Source of the DNA: Pontibacter liquoris
GTDB taxonomy: Bacteria > Bacteroidota > Bacteroidia > Cytophagales > Hymenobacteraceae
NCBI RefSeq assembly: GCF_022758235.1
Contig: NZ_JALEBG010000003.1
Location: 496,001 to 560,000 of the forward strand
Direction: 5' to 3'
DNA length: 64,000 bases
Shown piece by piece: positions 16,596 through 25,956 of the stretch; within the stretch, counting starts at the first letter, position 1, and each line of letters starts with the position of its first letter. A program made the translations under genes and the position numbers. Below the pieces are notes generated by a model. The model ran no database searches. It saw nothing but the letters and a program-made list of their open reading frames with translations, and was not told the origin of the DNA.

Positions 16596-17216
16596 ATGCA
16601 AAAGCCATTTATCGTCGGGATTACAGGAGGCAGTGCTTCAGGAAAAACTACTTTTTTGAACAAGCTCCTCACTTCGTTCGCGCCCGAGAACGTGTGCCTC
16701 ATCTCGCAGGACAATTATTACAAAGCCCGCGAGCACCAGGCCACTGACCCGAACGGGGTGATCAATTTTGATCTTCCTTCCTGCATCGACGACGAAGCCT
16801 ACGCACAGGATATTCTGAAAGTGAGCCAGGGCCAGACCGTTTACCGCACCGAGTATACGTTTAACAACCCCAACGTAGTGCCAAAGCAGCTCGAGTTCCG
16901 GCCGGCGCCTATTGTGGTGGTAGAGGGCATCTTTGTTTTTTACTTTGAGGAGATCGCCCGCCTGCTGGACCTGAAGGTATACATTGATGCCAAGGAGTAC
17001 ATCAAACTGCAGCGCCGTATCGTGCGTGACAAGGTAGAGCGGGGCTACGACCTGGACGATGTGCTGTACCGCTACACCAACCACGTAGCGCCTACCTACG
17101 AGAAATACATCAAGCCGTACAAGAACGACGCTGATCTCATTATCCCCAACAATAACAACTTTGAAAAGGGCCTGGAGGTACTCACCACGTTCCTTAACAC
17201 AAAAATAAAGGTATGA
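16596..17216 (+). CDS. udk: Uridine kinase
   Basis: It phosphorylates uridine and cytidine for pyrimidine salvage, using ATP. The 206-residue protein has the P-loop GITGGSASGKTT (residues 8-19), DNYYKAREH, FDLPSCIDD and VVEGIFVFYFEEI, then RRIVRDKVERGYDLDDVLYRY in the lid. Its last bases overlap the start of the TrkA-like gene (ATGA at 17213-17216), so the two are translationally coupled. That pairing has no obvious metabolic reason. Confidence 0.93.
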   Translation: MQKPFIVGITGGSASGKTTFLNKLLTSFAPENVCLISQDNYYKAREHQATDPNGVINFDLPSCIDDEAYAQDILKVSQGQTVYRTEYTFNNPNVVPKQLEFRPAPIVVVEGIFVFYFEEIARLLDLKVYIDAKEYIKLQRRIVRDKVERGYDLDDVLYRYTNHVAPTYEKYIKPYKNDADLIIPNNNNFEKGLEVLTTFLNTKIKV

Positions 17217-17905
17217 GGCATAAGTTTGCGGTAATTGGATTGGGTGTTTTTGGCAACTCCATTGCCCGGACACTGGCAGAACGCGGCGCCGAGGTGCTGG
17301 CTATCGACAACGATCCCGAGCATGTGGAAGATATAAAGGACGAAGTAGCCTATGCCGTGGCCCTGGATGCCACCGACATCCGGGCGCTGGAAGCCCAGAA
17401 CGTGCAGGACATGGACGCGGTGGTAGTAGCCATAGGCGAAGACTTTGAAGCCTTGCTGATTACGGCCGCAAACCTGCTGGAACTCAACATCAAACGCGTG
17501 ATTACGCGGGCTTCTAACAAACAGCAGCACCGTATCCTCGAAAAGCTGGGCGTGCAGGAGATCCTCTCGCCGGAGGGCGAAGTAGGCAAAACCGTGGCCG
17601 AACGCCTGCTGCAGCCCAGTATCCGTACCTTTCTGCCCCTGCCCGATAATTACGAGATCGTCGAGATCAATGCCCCGAAAGGCATTGCCAACAAGAGCCT
17701 GGTCAAGATCTCGCTCCGCGAGAAGTATAACATCAACATGATCACCATCAAGCGCTTTTTCGAGGAGATCCAGGATGGCAAGCCTACCCAGGTAGAGCAC
17801 ATCATTGGCGTACCCAAAGCCGATACGGTTATCTACCCTACTGATATTTTGATACTTATCGGCAAGAAGCAGGATGTAAAGCGGTTTATAGATATAAACC
17901 GCTAG
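17213..17905 (+). CDS. K+ channel/transporter regulator, TrkA/KtrA type
   Basis: The 230-residue cytosolic protein begins with an RCK_N Rossmann domain (AVIGLGVFGNSIARTLAERG, then VLAIDNDPE and VALDATD) that binds NAD(H) or ATP. It ends with an RCK_C ligand-binding domain (about 145-225). KtrA/TrkA proteins gate a membrane K+ transporter (KtrB/TrkH). No transporter gene is adjacent, so it must act on a subunit encoded elsewhere. It is coupled to udk through a 4-base overlap. Confidence 0.92.
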   Translation: MRHKFAVIGLGVFGNSIARTLAERGAEVLAIDNDPEHVEDIKDEVAYAVALDATDIRALEAQNVQDMDAVVVAIGEDFEALLITAANLLELNIKRVITRASNKQQHRILEKLGVQEILSPEGEVGKTVAERLLQPSIRTFLPLPDNYEIVEINAPKGIANKSLVKISLREKYNINMITIKRFFEEIQDGKPTQVEHIIGVPKADTVIYPTDILILIGKKQDVKRFIDINR

Positions 17906-17947
17906 GGATTTCTTTTTTAAATAATTCCCGTTACATTTGTTTTCCAC

Positions 17948-18316
17948 ATGCCGCGTACCACTACCATATCCAGCTTCGTCAGACATCTTTTGGTGTCGCT
18001 CACACTGCTTTGGGCTTTGATGCTCAACGGGCACGAGGTTGTTGGCTATAGCCATGCAGCCCCCCAGCCACAGCAGCAGGCGGAGGCCGGTACAACGCAG
18101 AAAAACGAAAAGAGAACCCTGGTAAAGCAGACGGTTTCGTTGGAGGCAACCACCTCTTTTGTGGCCTTAAACCTGCAACAAGCCCTAAAACCGCTTCCCC
18201 TGCCCGACTTTGCCGTCCCTACCGACGAGGCTTTAACGGCCAGTTCGGCTGTGCCGGCGGGCACTGGTTTTGTAGCTCAGCTATTCCCGGTTACCATACA
18301 GCCCAACGCTCCGTAG
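17948..18316 (+). CDS. Small exported or membrane protein, unknown function
   Basis: The 122-residue protein has a basic N-terminus, a hydrophobic helix (about 14-28) and an Ala/Gln-rich, probably periplasmic stretch with AAPQPQQQAEAG. No domain is recognised. A TACATTTG -7-like box at 17932-17939 would give a start site almost at the ATG, so the leader would be very short or the true start is elsewhere. It is a genuine-looking open frame between trkA and secDF, but unsupported by family knowledge. Confidence 0.55.
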   Translation: MPRTTTISSFVRHLLVSLTLLWALMLNGHEVVGYSHAAPQPQQQAEAGTTQKNEKRTLVKQTVSLEATTSFVALNLQQALKPLPLPDFAVPTDEALTASSAVPAGTGFVAQLFPVTIQPNAP

Positions 18317-18486
18317 CAGCACTATTCTCTCCCTCCTTTATTTTTTACCACAGCTAACCGCTCGATTTCTGTAAAAATTTTGTTTTGCAGGAACGGCTTA
18401 GGTATACTTTATAGTTGCCTAAGAAGCAGGTATGGCGTGTTCTGAATTGTCACTTACTTTCTTTAATACATTTTTATAAACCAAAA

Positions 18487-21480
18487 ATGCGGAATAAATC
18501 CATTATCATCGTTCTGACAGTGATTGTATCGGCGTTGTGCCTGTACTACCTGTCATTTTCGTTTGTGGCGCGCAGCGTGCAGAACAAAGCAGAAGCTTAC
18601 GCCACCAACGCCCAGGGCATTGTAGACATGTCCAAAAAACAAGCCTACCTCGACTCGGTATGGAAAGAGCCGGTGTTTCTGAACTACACCTACCAGGAAG
18701 TAAAGGAGAACGAGCTCGGCCTTGGCCTCGACCTAAAAGGCGGCATGCACGTGGTGCTGGAAGTATCGCCGGTAGAGATCATTAAATCCATGTCGGGCAA
18801 CAGCAAAGACCCGAACTTTTTGAAAGCACTGGCCCGTGCCCAGGAGCTGCAGAAGAACAGCCAGGAAAGCTTTACCACGCTTTTCGGCGAAGCTTACCGC
18901 CAGATAGAGCCAAACGGCAAACTGAGCCGCATCTTCTCCAACACAGCTAACCGTGGCAAGATCAGCTATGAGTCCAGCAACGACGAGGTGATCTCCGTGA
19001 TAGACAAGGAAGTGGAAGATGCCATCGAGCGTTCTTTCAACATCCTGCGCACCCGTATCGACAAGTTTGGTGTGAACCAGCCCAACATCCAGCGCCTGAA
19101 AGGCTCGGGCCGTATACAGATCGAGTTGCCAGGCATTGACAACCCGGACCGCGTGCGTAACCTGTTGCAAGGTATGGCTAACCTGGAGTTCTGGGAAGTA
19201 TGGTCGCCACAGGAGTATAGCCCATACTTCATGCAGCTGAACGAGTACCTGACCAAGCAGCAGCAGGCCGGCAAACTGAACGTAGCCAAAGCCGACAACA
19301 AACCGGCCAAGCAGGATGATGCTCTGGCTGCCGCTGCTGCCAAAAACGACACAGCTCAGGATGTGCTGGCTCAGGCGTCAGCCGGTGGCGATACAGCCGC
19401 TCTTGCCGCTGCTGATACCAAACCTAAAACCGACACTGCCACACTCGACTCGGCCCAGACAGCCCAAACCGGTGTGCTGGCCAGCCTGTTCACGCAGATG
19501 CCTGGTGGCCTTGGCGCGAACGTTCGCGACACAGCCCGTATCAATGACATTTTTGAGCGTGCAGAAGTACGCGCCATCTTCCCTCCAAACATGAAGTTTT
19601 TGTGGAGCGTGAAGCCGATCACAGGCGACAACAAGCAGCAGTTTGTAGAGTTCTATGCCATTAAGAAAGGTCGTGGCGGCAAAGCCCCGATGGGTGGCGA
19701 CGTGATCAACGATGCCCGCCAGGACTATGACCAGAACGGCCGTCCGGAAATTACCATGACCATGAGCCCGACAGGCGCCAAGAAATGGGCCCGCCTGACA
19801 GGTGAGAACGTAGGCCGCCAGGTTGCTATCGTACTCGACAACTATGTATACTCTGCCCCGGTTGTACAGGGCGAGATTACAGGTGGTAACTCTTCTATCA
19901 CTGGTAACTTTACCATTGAAGAAGCGCAGGACCTTGCCAACATTCTGAAAGCCGGTAAAATGCCAGCGCCTACCCGCATTGTAGAAGAGGCCGTAGTGGG
20001 TCCGTCACTGGGTCAGGAAGCCATTAACCAGGGTCTGATCTCTACTGTTGCCGGCTTGCTGCTGGTGGTGATATTCATGATCGCTTACTACAGCCGTGGC
20101 GGTTTTATTGCCGACTTGGCTCTGATCTTCAACGTATTCTTCATCCTGGGTGTGCTGGCACAATTTGGTGCTGCCCTTACCTTGCCTGGTATCGCCGGTA
20201 TCGTGCTCACGCTGGGTATGGCTGTTGATGCCAACGTACTGATTTTTGAGCGTATGCGCGAGGAAGCCGCCAAAGGGCTGAGCATGCGCGAGGTGATCAA
20301 CAAAGGCTACGACCATGCGTTCATGACCATTTTTGATGCCAACGTAACCACCTTCCTGGTAGGCTTTATCCTGTACTTCTTCGGTTCAGGCCCTGTAAAA
20401 GGCTTTGCCATTACGCTGATGATCGGTATCGTGACCTCTTTCTTTACAGCGGTATTCATCTCCCGACTTTTCATTGAGGCAACTTTCAAAAACGGCAAGA
20501 AGCTTTCCTTCTCTACCGCGCTGGCAGACAACATGTTCCGCAATGTGAACTTTGATGTGCTGAAATGGCGTAAACCAGCCTACATCTTCTCTACTACTAT
20601 TATTGTACTGGGATTTGTGGCAATGGCCATAAAAGGCGGTCCTAACCTGGGAGTAGATTTTACGGGCGGCCGCTCATACATAGTTAGCTTTGACCAGGCT
20701 GTTCCGGCTACCGGCGTACGTACGGCACTAGTAGACGACTTTAAAAACGAAGGAACAGAAGTAAAAACCTTCGGCGCCTCTAACCGCCTGAAGATTACGA
20801 CCAGCTGGCTGGCAAATGACGAGAGCACTGAAGCAGACCAGCAGGTAAAAGCAGCCTTAATGACGGGTTTGCAGCAATACAGCAACCTCAACCCACAAAT
20901 CCTGAGTACCTCTAAAGTTGGCGCCAGTATTGCCGATGATATTCAGAACACAGCGCTGATTGCATTAGTGCTTGCGCTGGCCGGTATCTTTATCTACGTG
21001 ATGATCCGATTCCGGAAGTGGCAGTTCAGTTTGGGCGGTGTGGTGGCCTTGCTGCACGATGCGCTGATGATCATTGCCATTTTCTCTATCTGTGACCTAT
21101 TTGGTTTCTCATTTGAGATCGATCAGGTATTTATCGCGGCGATCCTGACCATTATTGGTTTCTCTATCAATGATACCGTGGTAATCTTCGACCGTATCCG
21201 CGAGTATATGCACGATAACCCACGCCTGCGCGTGCGTGATGTGGTGAACCCGGCCCTGATCAGTACCTTCAGCCGTACCATCATCACCTCTTCTACCGTG
21301 TTCCTGGTAGTGCTGGTGCTCTTCATCTTCGGGGGCGAAGTGCTGCGCGGTTTCTCGTTCGCGATGCTAATCGGTGTGGTGTTCGGTACTTACTCTTCCC
21401 TGTTTATTGCATCACCGATTGTGGTAGATACGATGAAAGAAGAAGAAACGCCGGTTGCCAGTGCTAAAGTAGCGCACTAA
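18487..21480 (+). CDS. secDF: Protein translocase subunit SecDF (fused)
   Basis: SecD and SecF are joined in one protein of about 997 residues, as is usual in Bacteroidetes. It pulls secretory proteins out of SecYEG using the proton motive force. I chose the ATG at 18487, giving MRNKSIIIVLTVIVSALCLYY as the first helix. The SecD part shows LGLDLKGGMHVVLEV and, after a charged Ala/Lys/Asp linker around 290-360, the P1 head, then LTLGMAVDANVLIFERMREE in the membrane part. The SecF part starts near LGVDFTGGRSYIVSF and contains FSINDTVVIFDRIRE. The poorly conserved Ala-rich linker is the only odd feature. A strong terminator follows. Confidence 0.97.
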   Translation: MRNKSIIIVLTVIVSALCLYYLSFSFVARSVQNKAEAYATNAQGIVDMSKKQAYLDSVWKEPVFLNYTYQEVKENELGLGLDLKGGMHVVLEVSPVEIIKSMSGNSKDPNFLKALARAQELQKNSQESFTTLFGEAYRQIEPNGKLSRIFSNTANRGKISYESSNDEVISVIDKEVEDAIERSFNILRTRIDKFGVNQPNIQRLKGSGRIQIELPGIDNPDRVRNLLQGMANLEFWEVWSPQEYSPYFMQLNEYLTKQQQAGKLNVAKADNKPAKQDDALAAAAAKNDTAQDVLAQASAGGDTAALAAADTKPKTDTATLDSAQTAQTGVLASLFTQMPGGLGANVRDTARINDIFERAEVRAIFPPNMKFLWSVKPITGDNKQQFVEFYAIKKGRGGKAPMGGDVINDARQDYDQNGRPEITMTMSPTGAKKWARLTGENVGRQVAIVLDNYVYSAPVVQGEITGGNSSITGNFTIEEAQDLANILKAGKMPAPTRIVEEAVVGPSLGQEAINQGLISTVAGLLLVVIFMIAYYSRGGFIADLALIFNVFFILGVLAQFGAALTLPGIAGIVLTLGMAVDANVLIFERMREEAAKGLSMREVINKGYDHAFMTIFDANVTTFLVGFILYFFGSGPVKGFAITLMIGIVTSFFTAVFISRLFIEATFKNGKKLSFSTALADNMFRNVNFDVLKWRKPAYIFSTTIIVLGFVAMAIKGGPNLGVDFTGGRSYIVSFDQAVPATGVRTALVDDFKNEGTEVKTFGASNRLKITTSWLANDESTEADQQVKAALMTGLQQYSNLNPQILSTSKVGASIADDIQNTALIALVLALAGIFIYVMIRFRKWQFSLGGVVALLHDALMIIAIFSICDLFGFSFEIDQVFIAAILTIIGFSINDTVVIFDRIREYMHDNPRLRVRDVVNPALISTFSRTIITSSTVFLVVLVLFIFGGEVLRGFSFAMLIGVVFGTYSSLFIASPIVVDTMKEEETPVASAKVAH

Positions 21481-21506
21481 GCATAAGCAGTTTTTCAAGT
21501 ATAAAC

Positions 21507-21541
21507 AAAAAAGCCCGGGGCAGTAGCTCCGGGCTTTTTTG
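21507..21541 (+). terminator. Terminator after secDF
   Basis: AGCCCGG and CCGGGCT form a GC-rich stem around a GGCAGTAGCT-like loop, with A-run before and T-run after. Confidence 0.9.
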
Positions 21542-22468
21542 TTTAGTAGCAGGTGCAGGCAGGCAACTCCCAAAAGCTAAAAGGCAACTGTCTTTGAAAT
21601 GACAGGAAAAATCTGTTCAAAACACTTCCAAGAATGAGTAACAGATCTCTCCTTGCGTCGAGATGACAGCATGAGAAAGGGAGTGACTCCTTTCGCAACA
21701 GCCCAAACCAACAGAGCTTATACTTGTAAATTAGCAATTACAGACTCCCTCCTTGAGGAGGGTAGGGAGGTGTTAAACATCCACAGATGCCATAATGCTA
21801 ATACTTACTTTTGTAAACCAGGCTCTTTCTTTTTCACATCCTGAAAGTCGCAGATCAGCACTTGTTGCGGTTGATCCTGGTGCAAGGGCGATGAAGTCCT
21901 GGCTACTGGAAGTATAGCTGAAGTAAAATTGTATCCTTTAGCTGATCCAACCACCCCTACCCCTCCTTGTCTAAGGAGGGGAGCATGTCCTTACTATAGC
22001 AAGTTTCATTAAGTATAGCCTCATGCTTTTCTTTCGAATCCTGAAAAGCAACTATAGTATTTATACTTTACTAAAGTAATAGCAGACTCCCCTCCTTAGA
22101 CAAGGAGGGGTTAGGGGTGGTTGGACCCGGTACACACAAAAGCAATATCGGTACCTCAGATAGCCTCTAACACCGGGATGACAGCAGGGTGATGGCTTTT
22201 GTTACACATGAGCCAGGCTCTCTCTCCTGTTGTGGGGTAGGACCGTTAAGTTCTACTTTTTGTCATCCTGAAAGGATCTTATTAGAAGAAGGCCCCTACG
22301 CTCGCAAGCCGCAAAAGCTTAAGCTTCCTTCTACCAAGATTCTTAACATAATGACAGTGGTTTTTGTGCTTATCTACTTAGAACTTAAAAGCCCTCTCTT
22401 GTTGTGGGAAGGATTAGGGTGAAGTATAGCTCCAACAGAAAAGAGCATTTAAATTAGGGTATAAAACA
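21542..22468. repeat. About 0.9 kb of dispersed palindromic repeats, no gene
   Basis: I found no credible gene. Copies of at least three repeat families lie here. Family A is a hairpin around CTCCTTgtctaAGGAG: 21744-21776 (variant), 21947-21982, and 22088-22124 inverted. The last two match as reverse complements over 36-37 bases with one indel. Family B (21592-21672) carries ATGACAG/CAGATCTCTCC. Family C words (ATCCTGAAAGGATCTT near 22264) occur elsewhere in the window. Several AAGTATA heptamers lie between them. Confidence 0.75.
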
Positions 22469-22470
22469 GC

Positions 22471-22498
22471 AAGGCCAGCGCTTTGCAGCGCTGGCCTT
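22471..22498 (-). terminator. Hairpin after nfu gene
   Basis: AAGGCCAGCG C and its reverse complement GCGCTGGCCTT form an 11-bp stem with a six-base loop. It is weakly U-rich downstream on the minus strand and is the likely terminator of the Nfu gene. Confidence 0.7.
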
Positions 22499-22525
22499 AT
22501 TTATACTTGTAATGGTCTAGTTGCC

Positions 22526-23134
22526 TTAGATGGTTACGCCGTCGGCTACTACTTCAGTTACTTCCGGTACCATGCGCTTGAGCAGGTTCTCGATACCCGC
22601 TTTCAGCGTAACGGTAGCGGATGGGCAGCCACTGCAGGAACCCTGCAGGTGCACGGTCACCACGCCTTTATCATAGGACTTGAAGGTAATGTTACCGCCA
22701 TCCTGCTCTACGGCCGGGCGCACATAGTTATCCAGCAGGTCAATTACTTTTTTAGCAATGGCAGTATCTTCTTCAGAGGCATCGCCGTGGTCGGTGGCCT
22801 GCTGCTTGCCGGCTTTAAAGCCTTCTACAAAAGCCGGGCCGCCCGCCTCGATGTATGATTTCAGGAACGCACGCAGTTCGGGGATCAGTTTTACCCACTC
22901 CAGTTCCGTGCTCTTGGTTACGGTAACAAAGTTGCTGGCAATAAACACGCGCGACACGTAATCGAAGTTAAAAAGCTCCTGTGCCAGCGGCGACTCCAGC
23001 GCGCTTTCCAGCGTCGGGTAATCCACACTTTGTCCTTCCGGCAGCAAGGTTACATTCAGCACGAACTTCATTGACTCGGGGTTCGGGTTGGCTTCAGCAT
23101 ACACCGAAACCAGCTTTTCTTTATTTTCTATCAT
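22526..23134 (-). CDS. NifU/Nfu-type iron-sulfur cluster protein
   Basis: The 202-residue protein has the Nfu N-terminal domain (1-95, YAEANPNPESMKFVLN) and the NifU C-terminal domain (about 120-200). The cluster-binding CxxC is in GSCSGCPSATVTLK. Nfu proteins carry and deliver 4Fe-4S clusters to target enzymes in the cytosol. The architecture is the one of mitochondrial/bacterial Nfu1. No suf gene is adjacent. A TAA-free terminator hairpin lies 28 bases beyond its stop. Confidence 0.93.
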   Translation of the reverse strand: MIENKEKLVSVYAEANPNPESMKFVLNVTLLPEGQSVDYPTLESALESPLAQELFNFDYVSRVFIASNFVTVTKSTELEWVKLIPELRAFLKSYIEAGGPAFVEGFKAGKQQATDHGDASEEDTAIAKKVIDLLDNYVRPAVEQDGGNITFKSYDKGVVTVHLQGSCSGCPSATVTLKAGIENLLKRMVPEVTEVVADGVTI

Positions 23135-23351
23135 GAGTTATCTCTGTTTAAGTTAAAACTTTTAGCTGTGTCTTAAAGTTTCCAAAATTAGCTAATATTT
23201 CTGATAAGTAAAGCGTTTGGCCAGTGCAGCAAGCCCTGCGGCTGCCGCCCCGGCACCCACAAACTGGATTCACGCATAGCAATTTAGCCCAGAAACTGTA
23301 ACTTTGCCCTGCAGTTCGATTTTAGCCCTACCGTAACACCCCTTTTACATT

Positions 23352-24740
23352 ATGCTAAACACCATCCTCCTGCTGGCGCAAACAGAACATGATGTGCCGG
23401 CATTCCTGATCATTCCCTTCCTGCTACTGATTGGCTTAATTGCAAGCGGCCCCGTGCTTTTCGGCCACTTCTGGGAGCACAACTACCGAAAAATAGCCGT
23501 TACGCTGGGCCTTACTGTGCTAGGCTATTACCTGTTTGCCCTGCAAAATCACCATATGCCCATCCATACTTTGTTTGAGTATATCTCTTTTGCGGTGCTG
23601 TTGAGCTCGCTCTACATTGCCGCCGGGGGCATTTACATCAACATCAATGCCAACGCCACGCCGCTCATGAACGTGGGGATCGTGATTCTGGGAGCCGTAA
23701 TGGCCAACATAGTGGGTACTACAGGCGCTTCGCTGTTGCTGATCCGGCCTTTTATCCGCCTCAACATACACCGCATTAAACCCTACCAGATTATCTTTTT
23801 CATCTTTATCGTGAGCAATGCCGGTGGCCTGCTGACTCCCCTGGGAGACCCGCCCCTGTTCATTGGCTTTCTGAAAGGCGTACCCTTTTTCTGGACGCTG
23901 CAGCACCTGTTTTTCCCATGGGTGTTCGCTATTGGTTTGCTGAGCCTGTTCTTCTATATCATCGATAGCCGCAACAAAGAAACAGGCTATGTCCCTGACC
24001 CGGCTGTTGTGGCCAAAAATAACGCGAAGACCGAGTTTTACATCAGCGGCAAGCGCAACCTGCTTTGGCTGGCCGTGATCATCGGTGCCATTTTCCTGGA
24101 CCCGAACGTAATGGAAGGGCTCCCGCATATTTCGTATGACGGCAACAAGTTCTCTTTCCTGCGCGAGATCATTCAGTTGGGAGCAGCTTTTTTCTGCTTC
24201 CGCTTCTCCAGCAAAACGGCGCTGGCGGGCAACCAATTTAGCTTCGATCCTATTCTGGAAGTGGTGTTTCTGTTCTTCGGCATTTTCTTTACCATGATGC
24301 CGGCTTTGCAACTGTCTGCCGCTATTGCTTCTTCGCCGGAATATGCCCGCTACATCACTCCCAATTTCCTGTATTGGGCTACAGGCTCCTTGTCCGGCTT
24401 CCTGGACAACGCCCCAACCTATGCCAACTTCCTCTCGCTGGGCATGGCCAAGTTTGATATGGCCCAGAACAGCATTATAGACGTGCGGCAGTTTGCCACC
24501 GGCACCGGGCCGGGCGGCCATACAACGGTGCTGCTGGAGGCGATCTCATTGTCATCGGTGCTGTTTGGCGCCTTTACTTACATCGGCAACGGTCCTAACT
24601 TTATGGTAAAAGCCATTGCCGAGAGCGCAGGCATCAAAATGCCGTCGTTCTTTGCCTATGTTATCCGTTATTCCATTCCGTTCCTGCTGCCTGCCCTGAT
24701 CATTATCTGGTACCTGGTTGTGCACCTGGAGCTGTTCTAA
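23352..24740 (+). CDS. Na+/H+ antiporter-like membrane protein (CitMHS/NhaD type)
   Basis: The 462-residue protein has about 11-13 hydrophobic helices and the ion-transporter superfamily signatures NAGGLLTPLGDPPLFIGFL near 155 and GSLSGFLDNAPTYANFLSL near 350. These inverted-repeat motifs (GDPP and DNAPT) are the substrate and ion sites of the family, which includes NhaD antiporters and citrate/anion carriers. Bacteroidetes relatives are generally called sodium:proton antiporters. The exact ion cannot be deduced. It is monocistronic, with a terminator at 24765-24798. Confidence 0.85.
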   Translation: MLNTILLLAQTEHDVPAFLIIPFLLLIGLIASGPVLFGHFWEHNYRKIAVTLGLTVLGYYLFALQNHHMPIHTLFEYISFAVLLSSLYIAAGGIYININANATPLMNVGIVILGAVMANIVGTTGASLLLIRPFIRLNIHRIKPYQIIFFIFIVSNAGGLLTPLGDPPLFIGFLKGVPFFWTLQHLFFPWVFAIGLLSLFFYIIDSRNKETGYVPDPAVVAKNNAKTEFYISGKRNLLWLAVIIGAIFLDPNVMEGLPHISYDGNKFSFLREIIQLGAAFFCFRFSSKTALAGNQFSFDPILEVVFLFFGIFFTMMPALQLSAAIASSPEYARYITPNFLYWATGSLSGFLDNAPTYANFLSLGMAKFDMAQNSIIDVRQFATGTGPGGHTTVLLEAISLSSVLFGAFTYIGNGPNFMVKAIAESAGIKMPSFFAYVIRYSIPFLLPALIIIWYLVVHLELF

Positions 24741-24764
24741 CGAATTACAAATACTTATTGATGA

Positions 24765-24798
24765 AGAAGGCCGCTTCTGCTTAGCAGGGCGGCCTTCT
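24765..24798 (+). terminator. Hairpin after the antiporter gene
   Basis: AGAAGGCCGC (24765-24774) pairs with GCGGCCTTCT (24789-24798). The T-tract is short (GTTTTA). Confidence 0.75.
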
Positions 24799-24872
24799 GT
24801 TTTATACTTGTTTATACTTGATAAGCCTGCAGCGGCTTTACCGGGAGCAGCGCCCGCAAGTATACGTGCAGC

Positions 24873-25952
24873 TTAAATGCGGTTAACCTGCTGGCGCAGC
24901 AGGAAGTCGGCCAGCACCAGCGCAGCCATGGCATCCACAATGGGTACGGCCCGGGGCAGCACACATGGGTCATGGCGGCCTTTGCCCTGCAGCGTGATCT
25001 CTTCGCCGGCGTCGTTAATCGTTTGCTGCGGCTGCAGGATAGTAGCCACAGGCTTAAAGGCCACGTTAAAGTAGATATCCTGACCGTTGCTGATGCCGCC
25101 CTGAATGCCGCCGGAGTAATTGGTGCGGGTGCGCACGTTACCGGCCTCGTCGGTATAAAACTGGTCGTTGTGCTCGGAGCCGCGCATCTTTACGCCTTCA
25201 AAGCCACTGCCATATTCAAAGCCTTTCACAGCATTTATACTTAGCATCGCCTTGCCGAGCTCGGCGTGCAGCTTATCGAACACGGGCTCTCCCAGGCCGG
25301 CCGGCACGCCTTTCACCACGCAGCTCACCACGCCGCCAATGGTATCGAGGCTGTCGCGCGCGTCTTCGATCAGGCTGATCATACTGGCGGCCGTTTCGAC
25401 GTCGGGGCAGCGCACTTTGTTGCTGTCTATCTGGCTCAGGTCCAGTTCATCGTAGGGCTTATGCAACTTTATACTGCCCACCTGCGACACGTAGGCCTGC
25501 ACCGTAATGCCCTGCTGTTGCAGCAATTTGGCCGCCAGCGCACCGGCAGCCACACGCGCCACCGTTTCGCGGGCTGAGCTGCGGCCGCCCCCGCGGTAAT
25601 CGCGCGTGCCATACTTGGCCGTGTAAGTATAATCGGCATGCGAGGGCCGGAAAGCGTGCTCGATATGGGCATAATCCTTGCTGGCCTGGTCCTTGTTGTT
25701 GACCACCAGCGCAATGGGCACACCCTGGGTTTTACCTTCGAAGATGCCCGAAAGGATCGTAACCCGGTCTTCCTCCTGCCGCGGGGTGGTGATGTTGGAC
25801 TGGCCGGGGCGGCGGCGATCCAGGGCATGCTGTATTTCCTCGGGGCTAATTTCGAGCCCTGCCGGGCACCCGTCTACTATTACGCCTACGGCCGGGCCAT
25901 GCGACTCGCCAAAAGTTGTGATGCGGAAGATCTTTCCGTAAGAGTTGCTCAT
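24873..25952 (-). CDS. aroC: Chorismate synthase
   Basis: It makes chorismate from 5-enolpyruvylshikimate-3-phosphate, the last shikimate-pathway step, with reduced FMN. The 359-residue sequence has the family signatures TFGESHGPAVGVIVDGCPAGL at 8-28, RDYRGGGRSSARETVARVAAG near 120, and GGIQGGISNGQDI near 275. The conserved His and Arg residues of the active site are in these motifs. BatD starts 5 bases upstream of its ATG side, so the two minus-strand genes are probably in one transcript. Length is usual. Confidence 0.97.
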   Translation of the reverse strand: MSNSYGKIFRITTFGESHGPAVGVIVDGCPAGLEISPEEIQHALDRRRPGQSNITTPRQEEDRVTILSGIFEGKTQGVPIALVVNNKDQASKDYAHIEHAFRPSHADYTYTAKYGTRDYRGGGRSSARETVARVAAGALAAKLLQQQGITVQAYVSQVGSIKLHKPYDELDLSQIDSNKVRCPDVETAASMISLIEDARDSLDTIGGVVSCVVKGVPAGLGEPVFDKLHAELGKAMLSINAVKGFEYGSGFEGVKMRGSEHNDQFYTDEAGNVRTRTNYSGGIQGGISNGQDIYFNVAFKPVATILQPQQTINDAGEEITLQGKGRHDPCVLPRAVPIVDAMAALVLADFLLRQQVNRI

Positions 25953-25956
25953 ATTT

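Noticed and set aside
16262..16714. Open frame opposite rdgB and udk start
   Set aside because: Antisense to two recognised genes and without any family match.
22189..22422. 77-codon frame in the repeat-rich gap
   Set aside because: Lies over C-family repeat words and lacks a start signal or domain.
23520..24521. 333-codon minus-strand frame inside the antiporter gene
   Set aside because: Antisense to a gene with clear membrane helices and GDPP/DNAPT motifs; low-complexity polar composition.
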